The notes under the pieces: model-generated
Databases searched by the model: none
The model's input: only the letters and a program-made list of their open reading frames with translations
What the model was told of the DNA's origin: nothing
Position numbers and translations under genes: made by a program
In this document: piece by piece, positions 40,410-48,565 of the stretch
Numbering within the stretch: the stretch's first letter is position 1
How the letters are laid out: each line of letters begins with the position of its first letter
Assembly (NCBI RefSeq): GCF_000018945.1
Contig: NC_011978.1
Span: 432,729 to 496,728, forward strand
Direction: 5' to 3'
Source of the DNA: Thermotoga neapolitana DSM 4359
GTDB lineage: Bacteria > Thermotogota > Thermotogae > Thermotogales > Thermotogaceae
DNA length: 64,000 bases

Positions 40410-40921
40410 TGATAAAGGTGCTGATAGACGAAGAGACGCTGAAGAAGAGAGTGAAGGAACTCGCTCAGGAAATAGAGGAATACTACAAAGACAAAACGGA
40501 CACCATCCACGCCGTGTGCATTCTGAAGGGTTCCATACACTTTTTCAGTGATCTCGTGCTGAACATGAGAAATCTGAACGTCAAATACTCCTTCATCCAT
40601 GTATCGAGTTACCAGGGAACCTCTTCAACGGGGAGAATCAGGGTGAAATCCTGGATCGATGAATCCATACACGACGAGTACGTGCTCCTGGTGGAAGACA
40701 TCGTCGACACGGGCCTTACACTCCAGCACATAGTCAGATACCTGAAAAAGTACAATCCCAGGGACTTCAAGATAGTGACTCTCATAGAAAAAACGGTTCA
40801 TGACCACGGTGTTCCTCTGGACTTTGTTGGTTTCAGAGTGGGTGATAAATTCCTCGTTGGATACGGTCTGGACGTGGATGAAAAATTCAGAAACCTTCCG
40901 TACATCGGTTATGTGGAATAA
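40409..40921 (+). CDS. hpt: Hypoxanthine phosphoribosyltransferase
   Basis: 170 residues from the ATG at 40409; a GTG one codon earlier is possible. Purine salvage, PRPP-dependent. AVCILKGSIHFFSDLVL forms the substrate lid, SSYQGTSSTGRIRVKSWID is the flexible loop, and VLLVEDIVDTGLTLQHIVRY is the PRPP-binding signature. VPLDFVGFRVGDKFLVGYGL and DVDEKFRNLPYIG complete the family pattern. Length is normal. Confidence 0.95.
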   Translation: MIKVLIDEETLKKRVKELAQEIEEYYKDKTDTIHAVCILKGSIHFFSDLVLNMRNLNVKYSFIHVSSYQGTSSTGRIRVKSWIDESIHDEYVLLVEDIVDTGLTLQHIVRYLKKYNPRDFKIVTLIEKTVHDHGVPLDFVGFRVGDKFLVGYGLDVDEKFRNLPYIGYVE

Positions 40922-41015
40922 GGGATTTATCCTCATCTTCGCTTTGGTTGTTCTTTCGATAGTTTCTTTCATAATACTTCAAATACTCTACATCCTCTCC
41001 TTTCTGGTGGGGTGA
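40911..41015 (+). CDS. Possible 34-residue single-span membrane peptide
   Basis: ATG at 40911 overlaps the end of hpt by 11 bases. The peptide is MWNKGFILIFALVVLSIVSF followed by IILQILYILSFLVG: a two-residue basic N-terminal patch and one unbroken hydrophobic helix. No separate ribosome binding site is visible, so it would depend on coupling to hpt. It ends in GGGGTGA, which could serve the next gene. Conservation of this frame in relatives would decide whether it is real. Confidence 0.4.
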   Translation: MWNKGFILIFALVVLSIVSFIILQILYILSFLVG

Positions 41016-41063
41016 ATCCTTCTGCCTGTACTTCTGGAGGAATTTCTCGACGAGATCGAACGT

Positions 41064-43316
41064 ATGTTGAAAGATCAAATCGACGAAAAGAAAATCCTCC
41101 AGCTCCACAGGGAGCTGGATGATCCTTTACTGGAAAACGAAGATTTAAAAAACAAACTTCGTGCATTTGTAGATTACGTGAGAGAGATTCCCCACCTTCC
41201 AGAACCAAGGAAGAGATACAGAGTCGGGAAAACTTTTGAGATGATAGAAAAGCTCAGAAAGTGGTATCTCATAGAGTATCTGAACTGTTCTTCAGCAGAA
41301 AAAATAGACCTTTCAACGGACGTTCAGTACGCCAGGGGAGTTGGTCCTGGAAGAAAAAAGAAGCTCAAAAAGCTTGGGATAGAGACATTAAAGGACCTTC
41401 TCGAATTCTTTCCCAGAGACTACGAAGACAGAAGAAAGGTCCTGAAACTGAACGAGCTGATACCGGGAAGAAAGGTGACAACGCAGGGAAAAATTTCGAG
41501 TGTGGAGAAGAAAAAATTTCAGAACATGAACATACTGGTGGCCGTTCTGTCCGATGGGTTGATGCACGTGCTGCTCAAGTGGTTCAACCAGGACTTTCTC
41601 CTCACCCAGCTGAAACAGCTCGTCGGCAAGGAAGTTTTCGTGACAGGGACCGTGAAGTTGAATCCTTACACCGGTCAATACGAAATTCACAACGCCGAAG
41701 TCCTTCCAAAGGAAAGGGAGATCATAAGGCGGATATTTCCCATCTACCGCCTGACTTCCGGTATTTCCCAGAAACAGATGAGAAGAATCTTTGAGGAGAA
41801 CATACCCTCTCTTTGCTGTTCTCTGGAAGAGACCCTCCCGGAAAGGATCATAAAGAAAAGAAATCTTCTCAGCATAAAAGACGCTTACTACGGTATGCAC
41901 TTTCCGAAGACACTTCATCACCTTGAAAAGGCAAGAGAAAGACTGGCTTACGAAGAACTGTTCACATTGCAGCTTGCCTTTCAGAAAGTGAGGAGGGAAA
42001 GAGAAAAACACGGAGGAATCCCAAAGAAAATAGAAGGAAGACTGGCAGAAGAGTTCATAAAGTCTCTGCCCTTTCAACTCACAGGCGCCCAGAAAAGGGC
42101 TCACGAAGAAATACGAAAGGACATGATCTCAGAAAAGCCCATGAACCGTCTTCTTCAGGGAGATGTTGGCTCTGGAAAAACGGTGGTGGCCCAACTTGCC
42201 ATTCTGGACAACTACGAAGCGGGATTTCAGGCTGCTTTCATGGTTCCAACCTCGATACTTGCGATACAGCATTACAGAAGAACCATGGAAAGTTTCTCCA
42301 GATTCGATATTCGGGTGGCACTTCTCATCGGGGCAACTTCTCCATCTGAAAAAGAAAAGATAAAATCTGGCCTCAAAAACGGTCAGATAGATCTTGTGAT
42401 AGGGACACACGCCCTGATACAGGAAGACGTTCATTTTAAGAATCTCGGTCTTGTCATAATCGATGAACAACACCGTTTTGGGGTGAGACAGAGAGAAGCC
42501 CTCATGAACAAGGGACGAATGGTGGATACGCTGGTGATGAGTGCCACACCGATTCCTCGAAGTATGGCCCTTGCCTTTTACGGAGATCTGGACGTCACCG
42601 TGATAGACGAGATGCCACCAGGACGCAAAGAGGTACAGACCATCCTTGTTTCAATGGACAGAGTAAACGAGGTGTACGAGTTTGTGAGGCAGGAGGTGAT
42701 GAAAGGAGGCCAGGCTTTCATCGTTTACCCGCTGATCGAAGAATCTGACAAACTGAGTGCAAAATCCGCTGTTGAGATGTACGAGTATCTCTCCAGGGAG
42801 GTGTTTCCGGAATTTCGTGTGGGTCTCATGCACGGCAAACTCTCTCAGGAAGAGAAAGACAGGGTGATGATGGAATTTGCAGAGGGAAGATACGACATCC
42901 TCGTATCCACAACCGTTATAGAGGTCGGTATAGACGTTCCGAGGGCAAACGTTATGGTGATAGAAAATCCCGAAAGGTTCGGTCTTGCCCAGCTTCACCA
43001 GCTTCGTGGAAGGGTCGGAAGGGGAGGCCAGGAGGCCTACTGCTTCCTTGTGGTGGGTGACGTGGGAGAAGAAGCCATGGAAAGGCTCAGATTCTTCACA
43101 CTAAACACAGATGGATTCAAGATAGCAGAGTACGATCTGAAGACAAGGGGACCAGGAGAGTTCTTCGGACTCAAACAGCACGGCATGAGTGGTTTCAAGG
43201 TGGCAAATCTCTACAAAGATCTAAAGCTTCTTGAGTGGGCAAGAGAGGATGTCCGGGAGATCGATGTCGACAAAATCGATCTTCCAGAGGAAATAAAACT
43301 CATAGAGGTAGGTTGA
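41064..43316 (+). CDS. recG: ATP-dependent DNA helicase RecG
   Basis: 750 residues from ATG 41064. Unwinds branched DNA at stalled replication forks. The wedge domain region QYARGVGPGRKKKLKKLGIE is followed by helicase motifs: Walker A QGDVGSGKTVVAQLA, DEQH box VIIDEQHRFGV, MSATPIPRSMAL, LVSTTVIEVGIDVPRANVMV, and QLHQLRGRVGRGGQEAYC. The ATG lacks a binding site. The frame continues upstream to a stop at 41013 and encodes LPVLLEEFLDEIER, which matches the T. maritima N-terminus as I recall it, so the true start may be a non-standard codon near 41016-41024. It overlaps the ABC ATPase antisense by 17 bases. Confidence 0.93.
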   Translation: MLKDQIDEKKILQLHRELDDPLLENEDLKNKLRAFVDYVREIPHLPEPRKRYRVGKTFEMIEKLRKWYLIEYLNCSSAEKIDLSTDVQYARGVGPGRKKKLKKLGIETLKDLLEFFPRDYEDRRKVLKLNELIPGRKVTTQGKISSVEKKKFQNMNILVAVLSDGLMHVLLKWFNQDFLLTQLKQLVGKEVFVTGTVKLNPYTGQYEIHNAEVLPKEREIIRRIFPIYRLTSGISQKQMRRIFEENIPSLCCSLEETLPERIIKKRNLLSIKDAYYGMHFPKTLHHLEKARERLAYEELFTLQLAFQKVRREREKHGGIPKKIEGRLAEEFIKSLPFQLTGAQKRAHEEIRKDMISEKPMNRLLQGDVGSGKTVVAQLAILDNYEAGFQAAFMVPTSILAIQHYRRTMESFSRFDIRVALLIGATSPSEKEKIKSGLKNGQIDLVIGTHALIQEDVHFKNLGLVIIDEQHRFGVRQREALMNKGRMVDTLVMSATPIPRSMALAFYGDLDVTVIDEMPPGRKEVQTILVSMDRVNEVYEFVRQEVMKGGQAFIVYPLIEESDKLSAKSAVEMYEYLSREVFPEFRVGLMHGKLSQEEKDRVMMEFAEGRYDILVSTTVIEVGIDVPRANVMVIENPERFGLAQLHQLRGRVGRGGQEAYCFLVVGDVGEEAMERLRFFTLNTDGFKIAEYDLKTRGPGEFFGLKQHGMSGFKVANLYKDLKLLEWAREDVREIDVDKIDLPEEIKLIEVG

Positions 43317-44001
43317 GCAGTCTTTCGATCACTCTCTTTTCCATCTCGAACAGTCTTTCATCGGCAAGACTCAACGCCCGTTCGTTCAGCGTCACTTCAT
43401 CGACGAGCCTGGAAGGCCTTCCAGAAAGAAAAAAGATTCTGTCTGCTATGAAAACGGCCTCTTTCACGTCGTGAGTCACAAAGATAATGGAAAAATTTCT
43501 CCCTTCCCACTGTTCCATCAGAAGATTCATCACCCGTATTTTCGTCTTCAAGTCCAGGGCGTCAAAAGGTTCATCGAGAAGGAGAAGATCCGGCTCCACA
43601 AGGAAAGCTCTCACGAAGTTCACCCTCTGCTTCATCCCCTCGCTGAGCTGCCAGGGATAGTGTCCTTCAACACCCTCCAAACCCACTTTTTCTAGGAAAA
43701 ACCTTATCCTTTCTGGATCGTCCCTGATCAGTCTCAGGTTTTCCATGACCGTTTTCCATGGAATCAACCTGGGATCCTGAAACACGTATCCTATCCTTTC
43801 TGTGAAAATCTCCACCCTTCCATGGAAACTCTCAAGACCAGCGATTATCCTCAAAAACGTGGTCTTTCCACAGCCAGACGGTCCAAGGAGGGCCACTTTT
43901 TCCCCTTTCTTTACTTCAAGGTTCCAGTCTTCTATCACCGTCACACCATCGTAGTCTTTCTTCAGATTCTCAACCCTCAGGAGAGTCTCCACCTTCTCCA
44001 C
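43300..44001 (-). CDS. ABC importer ATPase, NitT/TauT family
   Basis: 233 residues. Walker A GPSGCGKTTFLRIIAGL, Q-loop YVFQDPRLIPWKTVMENL, signature LSEGMKQRVNFVRA (serine-glutamate instead of SGG), Walker B LLLLDEPFDALD, switch FVTHDVKEAVFIADR. The -RLIPWKTV- block after the Q-loop is typical of taurine/nitrate/sulfonate-type importers. Last gene of a three-gene unit: binding protein, permease, ATPase. Confidence 0.9.
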   Translation of the reverse strand: MEKVETLLRVENLKKDYDGVTVIEDWNLEVKKGEKVALLGPSGCGKTTFLRIIAGLESFHGRVEIFTERIGYVFQDPRLIPWKTVMENLRLIRDDPERIRFFLEKVGLEGVEGHYPWQLSEGMKQRVNFVRAFLVEPDLLLLDEPFDALDLKTKIRVMNLLMEQWEGRNFSIIFVTHDVKEAVFIADRIFFLSGRPSRLVDEVTLNERALSLADERLFEMEKRVIERLLNLPL

Positions 44002-44708
44002 ATCCTCCCCGTGAGCACTTTCACAAGTCTCTCGAAAGATATTCCAAGAGCCACTGTGAAGATGGTGAGAGCGTACACACGAGGCACATCCACGTACTGC
44101 CTTGCCCAGGAGATCAAAACACCGAGTCCCCTGTCACCACAGAGATACTCTGCCATGACGATCGCCTTCCAGACGTTCCCGGAGGAAACCTCAAGAATGG
44201 AAAGGACGAACGGCCAGAGCGAGCCAAGGTACACCTCTTTCAAAACCTTTGTCCGGGGTACTCTGTAAACCCTCATCACTTCTACAAGTTTTCTGTCGAC
44301 ACTTCTGACACCCGATACGGTTGTGAAGATGGCAACCGGAAGGAGGGAAAGGATGGATATGACAACGGGCCCCTGCCATCCTATACCCCACAAAAAGATC
44401 ACAACGGCAAGCCAGGAGATGACCGGTACTGCCTGTATCACCGTGATCACAGGACGCAAAAATTCGTACACCCTATCGCTAGTTCCCATGAGAAATCCCA
44501 CTGGAAGTCCCACTGCGATAACAACCACTGTGGAAAGTGCTCCTTTCCACAGTGTACTCAGAAAAGCCTCGAGTGTTTCTCTGTTCATCGTTTCAACGAG
44601 AACTTTAAAAGTCTCCAGGGGACCGGGCAGAATCAGAGAAGAAGGAAAGAGAAGATGAAGAAGATACCACACAAAGAGAACGAAAACGATTCCAGATAGT
44701 GTTTTCAT
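43977..44708 (-). CDS. ABC importer permease, NitT/TauT family
   Basis: 243 residues from the ATG at 44708 that overlaps the stop of the binding protein (ATGA); the frame reads on upstream into that gene but without support. Six membrane segments. The EAA-type loop is YRVPRTKVLKEVYLGSLWPF with the BPD_transp_1 pattern. AIVMAEYLCGDRGLGVLISWARQY is typical of SsuC/TauC. Overlaps the ATPase gene by 25 bases. Confidence 0.9.
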   Translation of the reverse strand: MKTLSGIVFVLFVWYLLHLLFPSSLILPGPLETFKVLVETMNRETLEAFLSTLWKGALSTVVVIAVGLPVGFLMGTSDRVYEFLRPVITVIQAVPVISWLAVVIFLWGIGWQGPVVISILSLLPVAIFTTVSGVRSVDRKLVEVMRVYRVPRTKVLKEVYLGSLWPFVLSILEVSSGNVWKAIVMAEYLCGDRGLGVLISWARQYVDVPRVYALTIFTVALGISFERLVKVLTGRMWRRWRLS

Positions 44709-45607
44709 TTCCTGTAGAATCCTTCGTCTGGCACCTTCTGAAGACCTTCCGGATAGAGTTCGTTCAGTTTTTGAAGAAAGAGCGAGACCTCGTCTTTGCA
44801 TTCTTTCGACGGTACATACTGAAACCCTATCCTCTCGAGTGAGGCCCTGAGAATTTCATACGGAATGCCGAGCTTTTCAGAAGAGAGTTGAACGGTCTCT
44901 TCGAGATTCTTCTTCATCCATTCTATCGAAGCCGAAAGAACCTTTTCAACTTTCCTGACCGTTTCTTCATCCACTCCCTCTCTCACAAAAAGCCCCGCAA
45001 TCGGAATTCTTTCGGGAACTCCCGCCTCTTTTCCCCACTCCTCCTGAAAATCAAGCACCACCCTTCCTCTATCAAGACACATGGAAACGAAAGGCTCAGG
45101 TAGGGCCGCATACTTCACTTTCCCAGCCTTGAAAAGGGCCACTATCTCCTGAGGGGGAGCGTAGAGAATCTTCACGTCTTCATCGGGTTTTAAACCCGAC
45201 TTCGACAGGAAGTACCTCATCAGCACGTCAACGGTCTGCCCTCTTCCATGGGGGGTGTAGACTTCCTTTCCCCGAAGACTCTCCCAACCATCGAAACCAG
45301 CATCACTTGCAGCAACAAGGTAGAACACCTTCCACTCGTGCACACCCACAAGTTGAATCCTGACACCTTTTGCGTAGAGATTCGCTCCGACGGTTACAGG
45401 AAGCACAGCAAAGTCGACCTTTCCAGAAACGATCTTTGCCACAGCCTCTTCCGGATTCTTCCAGATTTCGATGTTCACATCATCCGACACCTTTCCACTC
45501 ATTATCGGCACAACCGGTATCAGTGCAGGACCGAAGGGGTTGAGAACGGTGAGTCCAAAAAGGAAAGAAGCCGACAGAAGGACCAGAACAAGGGTTATCC
45601 TCTTCAT
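44705..45607 (-). CDS. ABC importer substrate-binding protein, NMT1/SsuA-like
   Basis: 300 residues with a signal peptide (MKRITLVLVLLSASFLFGLT). Mature part: two-lobe fold with ALIPVVPIMSGK, VDFAVLPVTVGANLYAKGV, and WESLRGKEVYTPHGRGQTVD, the last being the NMT1/SsuA pattern. ALPEPFVSMCLDRGRVVLDF completes it. The ligand could be a sulfonate, nitrate-like anion or thiamine precursor; nothing here decides it. The ATG at 45607 follows GGGGGTGATC. The terminator of the hydrogenase gene lies just upstream. Confidence 0.88.
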   Translation of the reverse strand: MKRITLVLVLLSASFLFGLTVLNPFGPALIPVVPIMSGKVSDDVNIEIWKNPEEAVAKIVSGKVDFAVLPVTVGANLYAKGVRIQLVGVHEWKVFYLVAASDAGFDGWESLRGKEVYTPHGRGQTVDVLMRYFLSKSGLKPDEDVKILYAPPQEIVALFKAGKVKYAALPEPFVSMCLDRGRVVLDFQEEWGKEAGVPERIPIAGLFVREGVDEETVRKVEKVLSASIEWMKKNLEETVQLSSEKLGIPYEILRASLERIGFQYVPSKECKDEVSLFLQKLNELYPEGLQKVPDEGFYRK

Positions 45608-45621
45608 GTGGATCACCCCCA

Positions 45622-45649
45622 AAAGAGAAAGGGAGGGAACAACCCTCCC
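45622..45649 (-). terminator. Intrinsic terminator after the hydrogenase-like gene
   Basis: On the minus strand GGGAGGG-TTGTT-CCCTCCC (45631-45649) is followed by TTTCTCTTTT. The stem starts 4 bases past the hydrogenase stop. It separates that gene from the ABC importer, although no strong promoter for the importer is visible in the 45 bases between. Confidence 0.75.
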
Positions 45650-45652
45650 GCA

Positions 45653-47401
45653 TCACTTTATCGCAAGCTTTTTCTTCCTCGACCTGTCTTCGTAGTAAGT
45701 GTGCAAGAGTTCGTGTGCCCTGTGGCTGAGGGGATGTTCGAGGTATTCCTCGTAGAGCTTCTTGATGGCCGGATTTTCGTGAGATTTCCTAATGGTCATT
45801 CTTTCATCGATAGTGTAGATCGCCTCAGCCCTCTTTCTGAGCACCTCAGGATCTCTGCTGTAGGGCTGTCCTCCTCCACCGATACAGCCACCGGGACACG
45901 CCATGACCTCGACGAAGTGGTACTTCACTTCCCTCCGGAGAATCTTTTCAACGAGGTTCCTCACGTTGGCCGTGCCATGGACTACCGCTACCCTGATCTT
46001 CTGACCATCGAGTTCCACTTCTGCTTCTTTGACGCCCTTCAATCCTCGCACGTCCTCAAATACAAGCTTTGGAAGTGTCTTCCCAGTCTTGAGCTCGTAC
46101 GCCGTTCTCAGGGCAGCCTCCATCACACCACCGGTAACACCAAACAGGGCAGCAGCACCCGTTGAGATGCCAAGGGGTGCGTCGTACTCCTCTTCGGGCA
46201 GGTTCGCAAACGGAATTTTCTTGATCCTGATCAGTTTTCCGAGTTCTCTTGTGGTGAGAACAACGTCCACCGCAGGTACACCGTTCACCATGAGCTGTTT
46301 TCTCATCGCCTCATCTTTCTTCGCCGTACACGGCATGATGGATACGTGGAAGATGTCCTCTGGCTTCACCCCGAGTTTTTCTGCAAAGTACGTCTTCACC
46401 AGAGCAGAGAGCATTCCCTGAGGAGATTTTGCACTGGAGAGCCTGGTTCTGAGCTCAGGATAGACCTTCTCCACAAGGTTCACCCATCCAGGGCAGCAGG
46501 AAGTGAACATGGGAAGGTCTTCGAGATCACCCTTTTCCAGCCTTTCGAGGAACTCGCTTCCTTCCTCCATTATGGTGAGGTCGGCTCCAAAGTTCGTGTC
46601 GAAAACGTAATCAAAGCCGAGTCTTCTGAGAGCAGCAACAAGTTGACCAGTGGAGACCGTTCCGGGAGCATAGCCGAACTCCTCACCGATTGCAACCCTC
46701 ACGGAAGGTGCCGTTTGAACAACCAGGATCTTTTCTTTCTTTTCGAGTTCTTCAAGGACGACCTTCACCGCGGAGTTTTCAACGATGGCACCTGTTGGGC
46801 AGAACACAGCACACTGTCCACAACCGATACAGTCTGTCTCGTAAACGGGCATGTCGAAGGGTGTTCCGGGATAGGTCCTGTAACCTCTTTCCACCATAGA
46901 GTAGATGTGCATTCCCTGGACCTCAGAACATACTCTGACACACCTCTGGCACTTGATACACTTGGAGATTTCTCTCACGATAGCGGGACTACTTTTGTCG
47001 ATCAGGCCCTCTTTCGTACCGTAGCCAAAAATGGGTTCCACATCGTACTTGTAGATCAAATCCTGAAACTCACATCTTCCGTTCGCCTCACAGCTCATAC
47101 AGTCGTTGGGATGCTCGGAGAGGAGCAAAGCGAGATTGAACTTTCTTGCGGTCTTCACTCTGTCAGAGGAGGTCTTTATGACCATGCCATCTCTCACTTT
47201 CGTCACACACGCCGGCTGAAGATTCCTGGCTCCCTCCACCTCGACGATACACACTCTGCAGGCACCGATCGACTCACCAAGTCTTGGATGGTGACACAGC
47301 GCAGGGATTTCCACTCCTGCCCTTTCACAGGCTTCCAGAACGGTGAGATTGTCCGGCACATTCAAAGTCCTTCCATTTATGACAACCGTCACTTCAGCCA
47401 A
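45653..47401 (-). CDS. [FeFe]-hydrogenase-like catalytic protein (HydA-type)
   Basis: 582 residues; TTG at 47401, seven bases after GGGGAGGTG. The modules read in order: [2Fe-2S] (CHHPRLGESIGACRVC, plus QPAC), His-Cys3 cluster (HPNDCMSCEANGRC), two 4Fe-4S (CIKCQRCVRVC, CIGCGQCAVFC), then the H-cluster domain with all three signatures: TSCCPGW, MPCTAKKDEA and EVMACPGGCIGGGGQP. The catalytic set is complete, so it should bind the H-cluster. No NuoE/NuoF-type subunit is adjacent; the pair at 19360-21467 may supply it. The promoter region carries a Rex-like palindrome. Confidence 0.93.
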   Translation of the reverse strand: MAEVTVVINGRTLNVPDNLTVLEACERAGVEIPALCHHPRLGESIGACRVCIVEVEGARNLQPACVTKVRDGMVIKTSSDRVKTARKFNLALLLSEHPNDCMSCEANGRCEFQDLIYKYDVEPIFGYGTKEGLIDKSSPAIVREISKCIKCQRCVRVCSEVQGMHIYSMVERGYRTYPGTPFDMPVYETDCIGCGQCAVFCPTGAIVENSAVKVVLEELEKKEKILVVQTAPSVRVAIGEEFGYAPGTVSTGQLVAALRRLGFDYVFDTNFGADLTIMEEGSEFLERLEKGDLEDLPMFTSCCPGWVNLVEKVYPELRTRLSSAKSPQGMLSALVKTYFAEKLGVKPEDIFHVSIMPCTAKKDEAMRKQLMVNGVPAVDVVLTTRELGKLIRIKKIPFANLPEEEYDAPLGISTGAAALFGVTGGVMEAALRTAYELKTGKTLPKLVFEDVRGLKGVKEAEVELDGQKIRVAVVHGTANVRNLVEKILRREVKYHFVEVMACPGGCIGGGGQPYSRDPEVLRKRAEAIYTIDERMTIRKSHENPAIKKLYEEYLEHPLSHRAHELLHTYYEDRSRKKKLAIK

Positions 47402-47436
47402 AGCAAAGCACCTCCCCATAGAATTGGTTTCACGAT

Positions 47437-47491
47437 TTTGTGATAAAATTCTCAAATTGTTTTTAAAAAAACTACTTCATAGAATATATTA
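47437..47491 (-). promoter_or_regulatory. Hydrogenase promoter region with Rex-like palindrome
   Basis: TTTGTGATAAAATTCTCAAA (47437-47456) is an imperfect palindrome of the form TTTGNGAN-N4-NTCNCAAA, as in redox-sensing Rex operators. It stands in the leader, 35 bases before the TTG start. An extended -10 TGGTAATAT on the minus strand (hexamer 47486-47491) would start transcription near 47479. The assignment to Rex is by pattern from memory. Confidence 0.45.
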
Positions 47492-47497
47492 CCACAA

Positions 47498-48565
47498 TCA
47501 TTCGGAAGTTCTTCTGTGTTTTAATGAACTGATACTTTCCGATATGGCTTTTGCCCTTTTTTCACCGATTCCTTCCACTTTTTTGAGATCTTCCACGGAG
47601 GCTTTACTGATCTGGTCCAAAGTCTTGAACATCTTGACAACGTTGTAGCCAATACTGATGGGTATTCTCGCTGCGGTCTTGAGCAGCCTGTATCCTCTTG
47701 CGGAAACGAGTATATCGTCCAGTTGAGAGACCTGCTGAACATCGTACCCAAGCACTCTGGATATTGAGATAGGAGAAGGTTCTCTTCTTGTTACAAAGTC
47801 CTGTAAAATAGCCTGTGCCGTTTCTTCATCCACCTCGTCAGAAGAGTAGTCCATTATGAGAAGAACCATCAGGTCATCCACATCCTCTGTCAGTTCTCTG
47901 AGTTGCATCCTTGCGAGTCTTCCTTCTTCTCCGAGTTCTACAATGTAAGGACGTGTTTCTTCGGTTATCCTCAAAAGTTCTACACCCTTCATCAGCGTTC
48001 TCACCACGTCTGCGAGTGTAACTCTGTTCTCCAGTTCAAGTACTTCAAGATCAGAAAGCAATTTGTCAAAGTTGTCTTTGTACTTTTCAAGAGTGCTGAT
48101 CGCCTGTGTCACCTTCGAGATCAAAAAGTCCACCTGATTCACAACGTACTTGTAATTCTTGTAGTAGAGAGAGATGATGTTCCTCCTTCTGGAAACCGCT
48201 ATGACAACCTTTCCTGTCTGTTTTGCCAGCCTTTCGGCGGTTCTGTGCCTCGTTCCAGTCTCTCCTGTTGGTATGGTTGGATCGGGAACAAGGTGAACGT
48301 TTGCATAGTAGATTCGTGTGAGGTCCTCAGAGAGCACGATGGCACCATCCATCTTCGAAAGTTCATAAACCTTCTCCGCAGAAAAATCCGTATCTAGCCA
48401 GAATCCCCCCTGAATGATGTCATCGTATTTTTTTGGATCATCGACAAGGAAAATGAGGGCTCCGAAATTGGCACTTATGATATCATCAAGCGCTTTTCTC
48501 AACTCTGTCCCGGGTGAGATGAGCTTGATCTTTTCAATCAGTTCCTGCGGGACCAAAAGACTCAC
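47498..48565 (-). CDS. disA: DNA integrity scanning protein, diadenylate cyclase
   Basis: 355 residues. Makes c-di-AMP from two ATP and scans DNA for branched structures. The DGA motif is in LSKMDGAIVLSED and the RHR motif in GETGTRHRTAERLAKQTGK, both catalytic. A helical spine follows and the C-terminus is a HhH DNA-binding domain (VEDLKKVEGIGEKRAKAISE). GTG start at 48565 overlapping radA by 32 bases; a TTG four codons later is possible. The T. maritima DisA is the founding structure. Confidence 0.96.
   Translation of the reverse strand: MSLLVPQELIEKIKLISPGTELRKALDDIISANFGALIFLVDDPKKYDDIIQGGFWLDTDFSAEKVYELSKMDGAIVLSEDLTRIYYANVHLVPDPTIPTGETGTRHRTAERLAKQTGKVVIAVSRRRNIISLYYKNYKYVVNQVDFLISKVTQAISTLEKYKDNFDKLLSDLEVLELENRVTLADVVRTLMKGVELLRITEETRPYIVELGEEGRLARMQLRELTEDVDDLMVLLIMDYSSDEVDEETAQAILQDFVTRREPSPISISRVLGYDVQQVSQLDDILVSARGYRLLKTAARIPISIGYNVVKMFKTLDQISKASVEDLKKVEGIGEKRAKAISESISSLKHRRTSE

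Noticed and set aside
46346..47443. 365-codon open frame on the plus strand
   Set aside because: It lies wholly antisense to the hydrogenase-like gene, shows no known motif, and has no ribosome binding site. It results from the codon usage of the real gene.
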